DNA from: BPGX01 sp037447455
GTDB taxonomy: Bacteria > Bacteroidota > Bacteroidia > B-17B0 > Aurantibacillaceae
Assembly: GCA_037447455.1 (NCBI GenBank)
Contig: JBBIGQ010000001.1
Coordinates: forward strand, 186,001 to 250,000
DNA: 64,000 nucleotides
Direction: 5' to 3'
In this document: positions 17,095-27,946 of the stretch, piece by piece
Layout of the letters: every line of letters begins with the position of its first letter
Position numbering within the stretch: the stretch's first letter is position 1
The notes under the pieces: generated by a model
Database searches by the model: none
What the model was told of the DNA's origin: nothing
Seen by the model: the letters and a program-made list of their open reading frames with translations, nothing else
Position numbers and translations under genes: made by a program

Positions 17095-18033
17095 TTAATA
17101 CATTGATTTTCCTTCTTCTTCCCAATGCTTGCTTTGACCTTTAGACAAACGCATTCCAATGACTACTTCGTGCGTTCCTGTGCTGTATTTTCTTAACGCC
17201 GTGGTAGTAAAATCATAAGCATATCCAATCATCAAATAATTTTTGTACAACACACCGACCATCACACTCCAAGCATCACGTGTTCGCAAACTTCCTGCTA
17301 TCCAGAATTGATCTTTATACAATGCCTTCAAAGCAATATCTACTTGAATAGGAGCGGGCTTTACATACTTTACTAAAAAACTGGGTTCTATCTTAAAATC
17401 CTCATTAATATCAAATTGGTACCCGCCATTGATAAAATAATGTGAAACCAGTTTACTCTTTTCAGTAGATAGCGGATACAATTTCAAGGGACTTTGATAT
17501 AATTGCGGAACAGCCAAACCAAAATACCACTTCTGATTATACAAATGCACACCTGTACCAAAATCAGGCACAAATATAGTTTGATATTGTACTAAGAGAT
17601 TTTCATCTCCTGCATCATGCAATTTTAATTTATGTCCATCTATCCCCCATCTTAGAAAACCTGCATACAAACCCATAGCCAATTTTATTTCTTTTTCTTT
17701 TGACAGTGTCAAGTGATAAGCATAGTTTAGATTAGCGCCCTCTCTTCTTGTAGGACCTACTATATCTGTAAAAATATTCAAACCCAAACCCATTTTTTGC
17801 TTTGCAATAGGTCCGTGAACATTGAGATTAAAAGTCCTTGGTGCATCCGTTATTCCGCTCCATTGATACCGATAAAATCCGCGCATATCCACATACTCAT
17901 ACTTTCCGGATACAGCAGGATTTACGCCCAATTCATTCAACATAAATTGAGAATAATGGGGTAATTGCTGAGAAAATAAGTATCTGCTACCTATTATTAT
18001 ACTTATCAATATAATTTTTAAAAAAATCTTCAT
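17095..18033 (-). CDS. PorP/SprF family type IX secretion membrane protein
   Basis: A 312-residue outer-membrane protein with a signal peptide. The mature start QQLPHYSQFMLNELGVNPAVSGKYE is the PorP/SprF signature. The rest is barrel-like (LNVHGPIAKQKMGLGLNIFT, LALKALYKDQFWIAGSLRT, MIGYAYDFTTTALRKYSTGT). SprF in Flavobacterium is needed for export of its partner adhesin SprB, encoded next to it. Here it starts 19 bases after the end of the giant SprB-repeat gene, so the two form an operon and the protein most likely serves that one substrate. Confidence 0.92.
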   Translation of the reverse strand: MKIFLKIILISIIIGSRYLFSQQLPHYSQFMLNELGVNPAVSGKYEYVDMRGFYRYQWSGITDAPRTFNLNVHGPIAKQKMGLGLNIFTDIVGPTRREGANLNYAYHLTLSKEKEIKLAMGLYAGFLRWGIDGHKLKLHDAGDENLLVQYQTIFVPDFGTGVHLYNQKWYFGLAVPQLYQSPLKLYPLSTEKSKLVSHYFINGGYQFDINEDFKIEPSFLVKYVKPAPIQVDIALKALYKDQFWIAGSLRTRDAWSVMVGVLYKNYLMIGYAYDFTTTALRKYSTGTHEVVIGMRLSKGQSKHWEEEGKSMY

Positions 18034-18052
18034 AAAATAGTTTTTAATTTCA

Positions 18053-21000
18053 TCATCTAAATATAGTTAAAGGTCCTGTATAATCTTTAGGGTACAGTGG
18101 TGAGTGCAAGCGAATAATGTAATAATATGTTCCAACCGGTAAGTCCTGTCCTTTATATTTTCCATCCCAAGGGGTGTTATATCCTCTGGAATAAAACAAT
18201 TGCTCGCCCCAACGATTATATACTTCTACTTCACAATCCGAGAATTGTTGAATATTATCAATTATCCAAAAATCATTTTTACCATCCCCATTTGGACTAA
18301 ATCCATTTGGAATATCAATTTCCGGATAAACATATACCGTTACAGTATCCCAATTTGTACAACCGTTTGCATCCGTTACTACCAATGTATACGTGGTTGT
18401 TAAGGTTGTAGAAGAAACCGGATTGGATGCATTTATATTACTCAATCCAACTGGCGGCATCCAAACATAAGAAGTAGCTGTAGGCGCTGTAGGATTTCCT
18501 CCAATAATTGTTGATGAACCAATAGGTATCGCTGAAAATGGTCCTGCATCCACATTAGGTAAAGGATAGCCCACTAATATCACCATTTGAGTATCTACAC
18601 AACTTCCATTTGTTACAGTCAATACAAAACTATTCGTACCAGCCGATACATTTGCAACAGCAGTAGAAGTATTTGCAATTGTTGTAGAAGGTAATTGTGT
18701 CCATTGATAGGTTAAGGCATTTGTAGATGAACTTCCATCCAATAAATAAGTGTAATTGCCACATTGCGCTGTTCCACTGTTAGCACTGGCAATCAATGTC
18801 AACGTAGATGAAACAACAAAACTCGTGTCATGAGTACAACCTTTCGTATCAACGATATTCAATGAGTAAGTTCCCACTCCAACATTAGTAGCTGAACTGG
18901 TAGAATTAGTATAAGAATTTGGACCAGACCAATTGTATGTATACGTTGGATTACCTCCTGTAATGGTGGTCGTAATAGACCCATCTAATAAAGCACTACA
19001 ACTGGCATCTGTAATAGAAGCCGTTACAACTATTGGTTGTGGTTGATTAATATTAATTGTAACACTGGTGGAACAACCGTTGGCATCCAACACATTCACC
19101 GTGTAATTCCCCGTTCCAATATTGACTATTGGATTACTTGTACTACCTATTGGCATAAAGGTATATGAATAAGGCAAAGTTCCCCCACTGGTAACAATTG
19201 CAATCGACCCATCTGTGTCCCCATAACATTTTGGATTTTGAACAATTGGCATACTATTCAAAATACCTGTAGGTGATGATACAGAACCGCTTAATACCGT
19301 TAAACATCCGGCATTATCTGTAACTGTGGCTGTTATTAATCCACTACACAATCCCGAGATATTACTAAAACTTCCATTCGTAACAGTACCATCAAACCAA
19401 GTAATAGTATATGGAGAAAGCCCAGCCGTAACCGTTACCGATGCCGCACCATCACAGGAAGAACTGCACGCCGCATCTACAATATTTAATGATGCTAATG
19501 GACCATTTTGATTGGAAACGACAAAAACAGAAGATGTTGTACATCCCGCTGCATCGCTCACTTGTAATGTATAAGTTCCGGAACCTATATTTGTTAAAGT
19601 AGCCGAAGAACTGCCTCCGGGTAACCAGGTATAAGAGAAGGGCGCTGTGCCTCCATTCACAGTTCCAATGATCGTTCCATCATTCATACCACAGGAAGGT
19701 TGATAAATGGTCGGAATAATCTGAATTGTATTCGTAGCATTAATACTCACAGATTCTGTATTGATACAATTCACAGAATCTTTCACCTGTACATAATAAA
19801 CACCCGCACATAATCCTGTTTCTATATTAGAGGTATTGCCAGAACCAATCCACAAATAAGAATAAGGAGGCGTACCACCACTACCAGTAACTGTTGCAGA
19901 GCCCACACAATCTCCAAAACAAGCTGGATTAGTAACAGTAATGGCAGTAACTAATGATGAACTATTACTTAACGGAATAAATTCATTTTGTATACAGCCA
20001 TTAGCATCCGTTATAGTAATCATATACAAACCGGCACACAAATTAGAAGCATTTAGTCCGGAGTTCCCATTACTCCATTGTACGGTATAACTCGGTGCCC
20101 CTCCTGATAAAGTTAGGTTAACGCTTCCATCGCAGTTTCCACAAAATGGTTGATTAGAAGAGTAAGTTGTAGTAACAGAAGAGGGAGAAATAATAGTAAC
20201 AGAGAAGTTTTCAAAACATCCGTTATTATCTGTAATGGTACACGTATAATTGCCATTACATAAATTGTTGGCTGTTGAATTACTTTGTCCCAATGGATCA
20301 CTCCATTGAAAATTATATGGCGGTGCGCCACCGGCAATCCCAACAACAGAAGCAGAACCATTACAATCATAATAGCAATTATTATTTATGGCAAAAATAC
20401 TTGCTGTAATAGAGACACCTCCCACTAAGGTATATGTGAGCGGATATTGACATCCATTATTATCAAAAACAGAAACAGAATATACACCAGGGCAAAGAGA
20501 TGTCAACGAATTACTCGTTGCACCAGTGCTCCATGTGTAAGTATATGGAGACGTTCCACCAGAAGGAGAAATAGAGATACTACCATCACAAATGCCATTA
20601 CATTGAGGATTTTGAATGTTAGCATTGGCATTTAATGGTGAAGGTTCAGAAATAGTAACAGATTGAAAGTATTTACAATTGTTAGCATCTGTCACTTGAA
20701 CAGTATAAACACCCGCACACAAATTTGAAATAGTGGGTGATGCAACTGGTGGAGTAACCCAGGTATAGGTATAAGGTGCTGTACCTCCTGTGATTGGCGG
20801 GGATGCTACCGCAATACCATCACAATATCCATTACAAGAGGTGTTGGTATAGGAAATTACTATTCCACTTGGCCCGTTTGAATTACTCAAAGGTAATTGA
20901 AATGTTTGCTGACAGGAATTCGCATCCGTAACAGTTACGGTATAAACACCCGAGCATAAATTTGTCGCCACACTGCTTGTAGAAACTGAAGGTGACCATG

Positions 21001-24000
21001 AAAACGTATATGGTGCTGTTCCACCTCCAGCTGCTATTGTAATAGAACCATTACAAATACTACAATCGGAAGGACTCATAGAAGGATTGACTGTTAACGT
21101 AACCGGAGCGTTTAATGTTACCATGCCACTATCCTTGCATCCTTTGGAATCTTCAATATACACCGTATACGTTCCCCCACATAAACCGGTTGCAGTAGAC
21201 GTGCTTTGAGGAGGTGTTGATGTCCATGTATAATTAACGGGCGGCGTTACATTCAAAGGATTGCTTTGGGCAATACCGTTACAGTTGCTGCACGATGTAG
21301 GATTTGTATAACTAATGTTTGCCAAAATTTTAGGTGGATTAATAAGAGATGCTACTTGTTGTCCTGGACAATTTTTACTATCCAAAACCTGCAAAGTGTA
21401 ATTACCTGAACACAACCCTGTTGCATTTGGCAAATTACCACCAGTAGGTACCCACGTGTAAGTATAACCACCATTTCCACCATTGACACTGGAAGTTATG
21501 CTACCTGTGCAAGCGCCATAACATACTGGATTAAAAGGCGTAAGAGCAACACTTATAGGAGCCGGCTGACTAATGGTGAATGTTTTGATAGATTGACAGC
21601 CGTTGGCGTCAGTTACTATAGAAGAATATGTACCGGCACATAAAGTAGTAACAACAGAGTTCGTCAAGGGTGTACCACTCCATGAATAACTAAACGGCAA
21701 TGTCCCTCCGCTTGCAGTAACAGTAGCACTTCCATTGCAATCACCATTACAATTAACACTACCCGAACTCATCACAGTACTCATAAGAGCAGGTGGCTCT
21801 GTGATTGTAACAGTCATCACTACATTACAACTTCCATTATCCTGAACAGTTAAGGTGTAAACATTAGGACATAAACCAACAATGTTATTTAAGGATGATC
21901 CGGGGAAACCACCAACAGGTGCCCATGAATAAGTGTACGGAGCAGTTCCTCCCGAAACGTTGGCAGTAATAGACCCATTACAGGCACCGTTACATAATAC
22001 ATTTTGCTGAGTAAATGTAACATTCAAAGTAGAAGGTGGATTAATGGTAAACGTTTGAGAGTACATACAATTATTAGCATCTGTAACGTCAACCGTATAA
22101 GTTCCGGGGCATAAACTATTTACGTTTGGTGAAGTAGACCCTAATGGAGACCATGAATAAGAATAAGAGGGAGTACCTCCAGAAGGGGATAAGTTAATTG
22201 CACCTGAACAATTAGAATTACACAATGGTTGTGTAACCGTTGAATTAAACGAGAACTGTGACGCACTCGCAACAGATATCACAGAACTTGTGGTACAACT
22301 TCCCGCATCTCCTACTGTTACTACATAAACACCTGATGAAAGATTGGTGGCAGTATTACTCGTTGAAACATTCGGCGACCAAGTATAAGACAAAGGTGGA
22401 TTCGTAGAAGTGGCAACCACTGTAATACTTCCATTATTCCCTCCATAACACGTTACACTTTGTACAGAAACAGAAGTTATGGTAGGCCCACCCGGACCAT
22501 TTAAAGATATTACAGAAGTGGTTAAACAACCATTAACATCTTTTACATCTACTGTGTATACTCCAGAAGGCAATGTATTAACTGTAAATGAATTAGACGT
22601 TGAACCGCTGGGTCCTGGTGTAATAGTATAATTATAATTTGGATTGCCTCCTATTATAGTTCCACTGATAATCCCATTATTTGAAATACAACTGGTAGGA
22701 TCTGTATTGGCAAATGATATTGTAGTAGCTGGCGGTTGCGTGATGCTAAACGTTGCTGTTTGAGTACAATTGTTTGCATCTTTTATATCTACTGTGTAAT
22801 TACCCGTACACAATCCCGTTACAGTGCCAGTACCATCACCCGTCAATCCGAAAGGTGTCCATGAATAGTTCAAACTTCCGGTTCCACCACTAGCAGTAAC
22901 GGATATTTGCCCATTACAATTGCTATTACATAAAACATTGGTAATATTAGAAGAGGTTATCACAATAGGTGGAGGGTCTGTAAATCTAACTGAGTCCGAG
23001 TTTTGACAACCTTGATTATCAGACACAATGACAGTATATCCACCAGCACACAAACCACTCACGTTAGGACTGTTAGAAATAGGGCCACCGGAGGAGTTCC
23101 ATGTGTAAGTATATGGAGCTAATCCGCCACTTACATTAACATTAGCGGCACCATTACACGAGCCATTGCAGGTTAAAGTATTTCCACTGGTTGTCAAAGT
23201 CAAGAATATGGCTTGTGGTACATTAACTGTTGCAGTAGCAGTACATCCATTCGCATCCTGTACTAATGCAGTATAATTTCCAATACACAATCCTGTAGCT
23301 ACTGGATTATTCCCTCCTAAAGGTGACCATGTATAAGAATAAGGGCTTGTTCCACCATTTGGCGTAACTGTTGCAGCGCCAATACAAGTAGAACTACAAC
23401 TTGCCTGTAATCCTGTTATATTGGCCTGTAATTGTGAGGGTTGTGAAATACTAATCGCTTGTGAAGCCACACAACCTTTACTATCTGTTACAGTGACAAC
23501 ATAATTACCAGGACATAAATTAGTAACAACTGAATTATTAGTTACAGGAACAGTATTCCATGAATAAAAGTATCCGGGACTACCTCCTGTTGCAGTAGCA
23601 GTGGCTGACCCATTGCAGGCGCCAAAACAAAGAACATTTTGCACATTTGTAGTAATACTTATAGCAGGCGGCGCTATTACAGTAAAAGTTTGCGTCTTGG
23701 TACAATTTTTAGCGTCTGTGACAGTTAAAGTGTAGTTGCCGGAACAAAGATTCGTAATACTATTTGTTGTAGCACCGGTACTCCAGTTATATGTATAAGG
23801 CATATTACCACCTGTAACAGTCGTAGTAATAGAGCCGTTACAATTGTAACTACATGAAGTGGAATTTGTCGTAGCAGTAATAGTCATGTCAGGGGGAGAA
23901 ACAATGTTTACTGTTTTAGTATTAGAACAATTATTACCATCTACCACTGTTAGAGTGTAGGTGCCTGCACATTGATTCGTTAATACAGCTGCCGTAAAGG

Positions 24001-26566
24001 AAGAGCCGCTTGGTGGAATGTTCCAGATATAAGTATATGGAGGGGTACCACCGCTTGCACTTCCTGAAACGGATCCATCACACCCACCATAGCAAGAAAC
24101 ACTGGTTGATACTGCTGTTACATTTAAAGTGTTGGGTTGTTGAATATTAATAGTATTAGTAGAGGTACAATTGTTGGCGTCCTTGATAATCAAAGTGTAA
24201 GTTCCGGCACAAAGATTTGTATAGGGTGGAGAAGTTGTAATGGTAGTGGATGGACCAGTAAGAGTGTAATTGTAGGAAGGTGTACCTCCTGTTGGAGATG
24301 AATTGATTGAACCATTGCACGAACCATTACATGTTACACTTGTTGAAGAGATATTGGGTGTGATTGAAGAGGGTTGGGTGATAGAATAATTTACAGTTAA
24401 GGTGCAGTTATTAGCATCTTTAATAGTGATACTATAACTACCAGCACAAAGGGATGAGATAGGATTTACAGTTTGTGCCCCCGGAGACCATGTATAGGTA
24501 TAAGGACTTGTACCGCCTCCTATTGAAACAGAAGCGCTTCCATTACACAAACCATTACAGGTAACACTGTTAGTTGTAACTGTTGCGGAAAGTGGCGGAG
24601 GTTGGGATATATTAATCGTAGCTGTTTGAGTACAATTATTAGCATCTTTTATTGAAATGGTATAATTCCCTGCACATAAATTATTAATTGTAGCTGTTGG
24701 GTTGGCTATTCCGGTAATTGTTCCAGGATTAATTGTATAATTAAAAACAGGAGTACCGCCATTTACTGTAAATGAAATTTTTCCATTGCAGTCACCATTA
24801 CATAATGCAGCTGTTGAAGAAGGAACAATGGTAATGGAACCCGGTTGAGTAATTGTGAAAGATTGAGTTTTTACACAGTTGTTATTATCTCTAATGGTTA
24901 CTGTACAATTACCGGCACATAAAGAAGTAGCAGAATTAGTGGTGGATCCTGAACATGTCCATGAATAGGTATAAGGTGTTACGCCGCCACTGACACTAAC
25001 AGAAGCGGTGGCGTCACATAAGCCAAAACAACTGACATTGGTTTGAGTAGGTACGACAGTAATAGATGTGGGTTGTGTGATTGTGGCGGAATATACAGCG
25101 GTACAACTTTTAGAATCAGTAACTGTGGCTGTATAAACTCCATTACATTGATTGGTGAGTGAATACGGACTACTTGTTTGTACAGCCCCTGTACTCCAGT
25201 TTACGGTATATCCGGGCGTCCCGCCTGAAGGGGACGCTTGTACGGCACCGTTGCAAGCCCCAAAACACGTTATATTGGTAAAACTACCATTGGCTAATAA
25301 TTGTGTGGGTTGTGATAAATTCGTTGTAAATGTTCGGCTACACCCATTCGCGTCTGTAATAACAAATGTATGAGTTCCTGCGCACAAATTTGTATAAGTA
25401 AATGCGACACCTTGTTGAATATTAGTATAGGTAGTACTTCCATCCACCACTACTGTATAAGTATTACCAGGTGATTTTGGCATACCACCATTAGTCATGG
25501 CCGTGATTGATCCATTACAAAATCCAAAACAGCTGGGTTGAACACTGGATGTGGTAATAAACCCAATTAAAGATTGTCCACCTACAGTAGCGTTGTTAGA
25601 AATAGCGACTAAATTATTCCCGGAATCAAAAATCCACACCACATAAGGATCACAGGCACAAAGTCCATTGATAGTATAAGTTCCGGACCCCATAATAGTT
25701 GTTAATGTTGGTGAAGGTGTGCATGGTGAGAAACTCCAGTTTAGAGTATATGGAGGGGTAGACGGTGCACAGGACGATAAATCAACAGTAAGTACTAATT
25801 TACCATCACACATACCATTACAGGAGATTGGGTAACCTGTTAAAGTAGCACCACAACCGGCAAGTTGATCTGGATTATATGCTTTTAAGTTAGTATTATC
25901 AGATTGAAAAATATTACTTTTAGTTAAAATGTGTGTTTTCTGTGCTTTCCATATTACAGTTTGTGGAACTTCAAAAGCTTCTGATTTAATAACCGTATTT
26001 TCGGATTCAATTTTGGTATTTGGAGCAATTTGAATATTATCCATTACAAGGTATGCATTATTCAAATAAAGTTTATTAGACCTAACATTTAATTTTCTTG
26101 CAGATAAATGTTTCATGCTAAAGTCCGTTCCTTCTAAAATAAGTGAACCATTTATGAATGCCCCCCCTGTATTTATTTGTGAGACGGATGATTTTTTATT
26201 ACTAATAATGATGGGGTTATTAGCGTTTATATTCGTATTAAAATTTACTAAAAAGTTTCCATTAACCTTTAAATGTGAAGATGAAGGTATCTGAACATAA
26301 ACATTTTGCTGAGACGTGATTTCAAAATTATTGACTTCACCATTTCCAATAATTTCAATAACAGCAGGGGTATAACAACTATTTTCATCAATTTTTACAT
26401 TTGTATTTTTATTAGGAATTATTCCACATGGTTTGCCACCGCTTTCTAATGACCAGTGATTAGGGTCATTCCACTTACCACTTCCACCTATCCAATAAAG
26501 TGTTTTTTGTGAGAAAGTTTTCAGTATCAAAAAGAACAATAATATTGTTATGTATTTTATCCTCAT
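18053..26566 (-). CDS. Giant SprB-repeat surface protein with a gliding-type T9SS C-terminal domain
   Basis: A 2837-residue cell-surface protein. After a signal peptide (IKYITILLFFLILKTFS) comes a domain of about 190 residues starting WIGGSGKWNDPNHWSL. Then come about 30 tandem SprB-type repeats of 70-80 residues, each with a core such as CNGLCNGSASVSIGGG, YTYTWSPG, then CAGSYSITIKDANNC. A PKD-like region precedes the gliding motility-associated C-terminal domain (PNGFSPNGDGKNDFW, VEVYNRWGEQLFYS, DGKYKGQDLPVGTYYY), which targets it to T9SS. It may be an adhesin for gliding or biofilm. The ATG at 26566 gives a cleaner signal peptide than the GTG at 26584. The reading frame is uninterrupted. 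Confidence 0.93.
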   Translation of the reverse strand: MRIKYITILLFFLILKTFSQKTLYWIGGSGKWNDPNHWSLESGGKPCGIIPNKNTNVKIDENSCYTPAVIEIIGNGEVNNFEITSQQNVYVQIPSSSHLKVNGNFLVNFNTNINANNPIIISNKKSSVSQINTGGAFINGSLILEGTDFSMKHLSARKLNVRSNKLYLNNAYLVMDNIQIAPNTKIESENTVIKSEAFEVPQTVIWKAQKTHILTKSNIFQSDNTNLKAYNPDQLAGCGATLTGYPISCNGMCDGKLVLTVDLSSCAPSTPPYTLNWSFSPCTPSPTLTTIMGSGTYTINGLCACDPYVVWIFDSGNNLVAISNNATVGGQSLIGFITTSSVQPSCFGFCNGSITAMTNGGMPKSPGNTYTVVVDGSTTYTNIQQGVAFTYTNLCAGTHTFVITDANGCSRTFTTNLSQPTQLLANGSFTNITCFGACNGAVQASPSGGTPGYTVNWSTGAVQTSSPYSLTNQCNGVYTATVTDSKSCTAVYSATITQPTSITVVPTQTNVSCFGLCDATASVSVSGGVTPYTYSWTCSGSTTNSATSLCAGNCTVTIRDNNNCVKTQSFTITQPGSITIVPSSTAALCNGDCNGKISFTVNGGTPVFNYTINPGTITGIANPTATINNLCAGNYTISIKDANNCTQTATINISQPPPLSATVTTNSVTCNGLCNGSASVSIGGGTSPYTYTWSPGAQTVNPISSLCAGSYSITIKDANNCTLTVNYSITQPSSITPNISSTSVTCNGSCNGSINSSPTGGTPSYNYTLTGPSTTITTSPPYTNLCAGTYTLIIKDANNCTSTNTINIQQPNTLNVTAVSTSVSCYGGCDGSVSGSASGGTPPYTYIWNIPPSGSSFTAAVLTNQCAGTYTLTVVDGNNCSNTKTVNIVSPPDMTITATTNSTSCSYNCNGSITTTVTGGNMPYTYNWSTGATTNSITNLCSGNYTLTVTDAKNCTKTQTFTVIAPPAISITTNVQNVLCFGACNGSATATATGGSPGYFYSWNTVPVTNNSVVTNLCPGNYVVTVTDSKGCVASQAISISQPSQLQANITGLQASCSSTCIGAATVTPNGGTSPYSYTWSPLGGNNPVATGLCIGNYTALVQDANGCTATATVNVPQAIFLTLTTSGNTLTCNGSCNGAANVNVSGGLAPYTYTWNSSGGPISNSPNVSGLCAGGYTVIVSDNQGCQNSDSVRFTDPPPIVITSSNITNVLCNSNCNGQISVTASGGTGSLNYSWTPFGLTGDGTGTVTGLCTGNYTVDIKDANNCTQTATFSITQPPATTISFANTDPTSCISNNGIISGTIIGGNPNYNYTITPGPSGSTSNSFTVNTLPSGVYTVDVKDVNGCLTTSVISLNGPGGPTITSVSVQSVTCYGGNNGSITVVATSTNPPLSYTWSPNVSTSNTATNLSSGVYVVTVGDAGSCTTSSVISVASASQFSFNSTVTQPLCNSNCSGAINLSPSGGTPSYSYSWSPLGSTSPNVNSLCPGTYTVDVTDANNCMYSQTFTINPPSTLNVTFTQQNVLCNGACNGSITANVSGGTAPYTYSWAPVGGFPGSSLNNIVGLCPNVYTLTVQDNGSCNVVMTVTITEPPALMSTVMSSGSVNCNGDCNGSATVTASGGTLPFSYSWSGTPLTNSVVTTLCAGTYSSIVTDANGCQSIKTFTISQPAPISVALTPFNPVCYGACTGSITSSVNGGNGGYTYTWVPTGGNLPNATGLCSGNYTLQVLDSKNCPGQQVASLINPPKILANISYTNPTSCSNCNGIAQSNPLNVTPPVNYTWTSTPPQSTSTATGLCGGTYTVYIEDSKGCKDSGMVTLNAPVTLTVNPSMSPSDCSICNGSITIAAGGGTAPYTFSWSPSVSTSSVATNLCSGVYTVTVTDANSCQQTFQLPLSNSNGPSGIVISYTNTSCNGYCDGIAVASPPITGGTAPYTYTWVTPPVASPTISNLCAGVYTVQVTDANNCKYFQSVTISEPSPLNANANIQNPQCNGICDGSISISPSGGTSPYTYTWSTGATSNSLTSLCPGVYSVSVFDNNGCQYPLTYTLVGGVSITASIFAINNNCYYDCNGSASVVGIAGGAPPYNFQWSDPLGQSNSTANNLCNGNYTCTITDNNGCFENFSVTIISPSSVTTTYSSNQPFCGNCDGSVNLTLSGGAPSYTVQWSNGNSGLNASNLCAGLYMITITDANGCIQNEFIPLSNSSSLVTAITVTNPACFGDCVGSATVTGSGGTPPYSYLWIGSGNTSNIETGLCAGVYYVQVKDSVNCINTESVSINATNTIQIIPTIYQPSCGMNDGTIIGTVNGGTAPFSYTWLPGGSSSATLTNIGSGTYTLQVSDAAGCTTSSVFVVSNQNGPLASLNIVDAACSSSCDGAASVTVTAGLSPYTITWFDGTVTNGSFSNISGLCSGLITATVTDNAGCLTVLSGSVSSPTGILNSMPIVQNPKCYGDTDGSIAIVTSGGTLPYSYTFMPIGSTSNPIVNIGTGNYTVNVLDANGCSTSVTININQPQPIVVTASITDASCSALLDGSITTTITGGNPTYTYNWSGPNSYTNSTSSATNVGVGTYSLNIVDTKGCTHDTSFVVSSTLTLIASANSGTAQCGNYTYLLDGSSSTNALTYQWTQLPSTTIANTSTAVANVSAGTNSFVLTVTNGSCVDTQMVILVGYPLPNVDAGPFSAIPIGSSTIIGGNPTAPTATSYVWMPPVGLSNINASNPVSSTTLTTTYTLVVTDANGCTNWDTVTVYVYPEIDIPNGFSPNGDGKNDFWIIDNIQQFSDCEVEVYNRWGEQLFYSRGYNTPWDGKYKGQDLPVGTYYYIIRLHSPLYPKDYTGPLTIFR

Positions 26567-26613
26567 TAATCTATATTTTTCCACAAAGGCAACAAATTTT
26601 ACGCAAATAATTG

Positions 26614-27945
26614 TTAAAGGTTATATTTTTTTTCCTTGAAAATAATTCCATACTCCTTTAATTCATTTAGCAATGATAAATATATCTCAGGGACTGTTGG
26701 AATTTGTATGCCAATTAGATTTATTTTTCCTAACAGATAATTTTTTACGGTGATTCCTAATGGTAAGCCAACCGTTTTAGCCATTGAAGTGTGAACACTA
26801 TCCCTGCCTTTGTCTTCAAAATAAGATTCCAGAGCCATTTTCTTGCCTTTGATGTCGTATTCAAAATGATGGTACATCACCGTCCAGTCCTTATCATCTG
26901 GTTTTAATTTTAATTGTTCTTCCATAATAGATTGTAAAATCATTGCAGATGTACCTTTAGCAGGTTTTTGAATTTTTTCATCTGAAAATAATTTCAGGTA
27001 ACTGAGTTTTTCAATTACGTCTTCGTCAATACGATGAGTAAAAACTCGTTTCAATTTTTCAATCGTATGTTCTTCACCTTTTGGTAAAAACAGTTCTATC
27101 CATTCTTTATAGGATATGTTTTCAAGATTATCAATAGCAATGTTATCATCCGTTAGTCCAAGATTGACAATTATATTCCATGCTTTACAAAATCCTTTGT
27201 ATCTCAATGTACCACGAAGTATATTTTTTACTTCTGGAATATTATATGCTTTAATGTATTGAATACTGTTTCGATTGGCGTATGCATCAAAAGTAAACTT
27301 ATCAATTTGTATGGTTTCTGCTTGCTCAAATAATCTTTGATAGGGTAATAATTTAATTTTACCATCGGCAAGATATTCAGCAGTACTATTTCCGGCCATG
27401 ACTACATTTCTGGGATTCCAGCTGATTTTGTACCCCCACGGATTATCATTACTTTCTGGGGCTACAAGTCCACCGCAATACGAATGAAAAGTCAAAATTT
27501 TTCCACCTTGTTTATGAATATCATCAATGATTTTCATTGCAGAAGCGTGGTCTATTCCAGGATCTAACCCCAATTCATTAAAGAGAACGATGTTTTTATC
27601 ACGAGCAGCTTTATCCAGATTTCTCATACTATCGCTGACATAACTGGCAGTCGCCATGCTTTTGCCAAAAGCCACACAATCTTCTGCCACTTCTGTGTGC
27701 ATGGAAGCCGGCAACATGGAAATGACAAAATCACTTTGTTTTATTAATTGTTGACGCTTTTTTACATCGAAAATATCCAATTCTTCTGCTCTTCCATTAG
27801 GATGTTGATTTATTTTTGATTGCGCTAATTCAACGCTATTATCTGCAACAACAATTTTCCAATTATATATTTCCGATTGTTTTAATAAGTATTCTACTAA
27901 TATCGTTGAAGAACGTCCTGCTCCAATTATTAAAATAGTTTTCAT
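26614..27945 (-). CDS. Saccharopine dehydrogenase family oxidoreductase (Lys9-like)
   Basis: A 443-residue NAD(P)-dependent enzyme. The N-terminus KTILIIGAGRSSTILVEYLL is a Rossmann motif. Then come DFVISMLPASMHTEVAEDCV, ATASYVSDSM and LGLDPGIDHASAMKIIDDI, all typical of saccharopine reductase, followed by the catalytic-domain stretch FHSYCGGLVAPESNDNPWGY. Saccharopine dehydrogenases act in lysine synthesis or breakdown through 2-aminoadipate semialdehyde. It starts 2 bases after the paaZ-like gene ends, so they are surely co-transcribed. An in-frame TTG 42 bases upstream lies inside the paaZ-like gene and was not used. Confidence 0.85.
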   Translation of the reverse strand: MKTILIIGAGRSSTILVEYLLKQSEIYNWKIVVADNSVELAQSKINQHPNGRAEELDIFDVKKRQQLIKQSDFVISMLPASMHTEVAEDCVAFGKSMATASYVSDSMRNLDKAARDKNIVLFNELGLDPGIDHASAMKIIDDIHKQGGKILTFHSYCGGLVAPESNDNPWGYKISWNPRNVVMAGNSTAEYLADGKIKLLPYQRLFEQAETIQIDKFTFDAYANRNSIQYIKAYNIPEVKNILRGTLRYKGFCKAWNIIVNLGLTDDNIAIDNLENISYKEWIELFLPKGEEHTIEKLKRVFTHRIDEDVIEKLSYLKLFSDEKIQKPAKGTSAMILQSIMEEQLKLKPDDKDWTVMYHHFEYDIKGKKMALESYFEDKGRDSVHTSMAKTVGLPLGITVKNYLLGKINLIGIQIPTVPEIYLSLLNELKEYGIIFKEKKYNL

Positions 27946-27946
27946 G

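Noticed and set aside
25152..25373. ORFs opposite the SprB-like gene
   Set aside because: They repeat the periodicity of the coding strand and lack starts or motifs.
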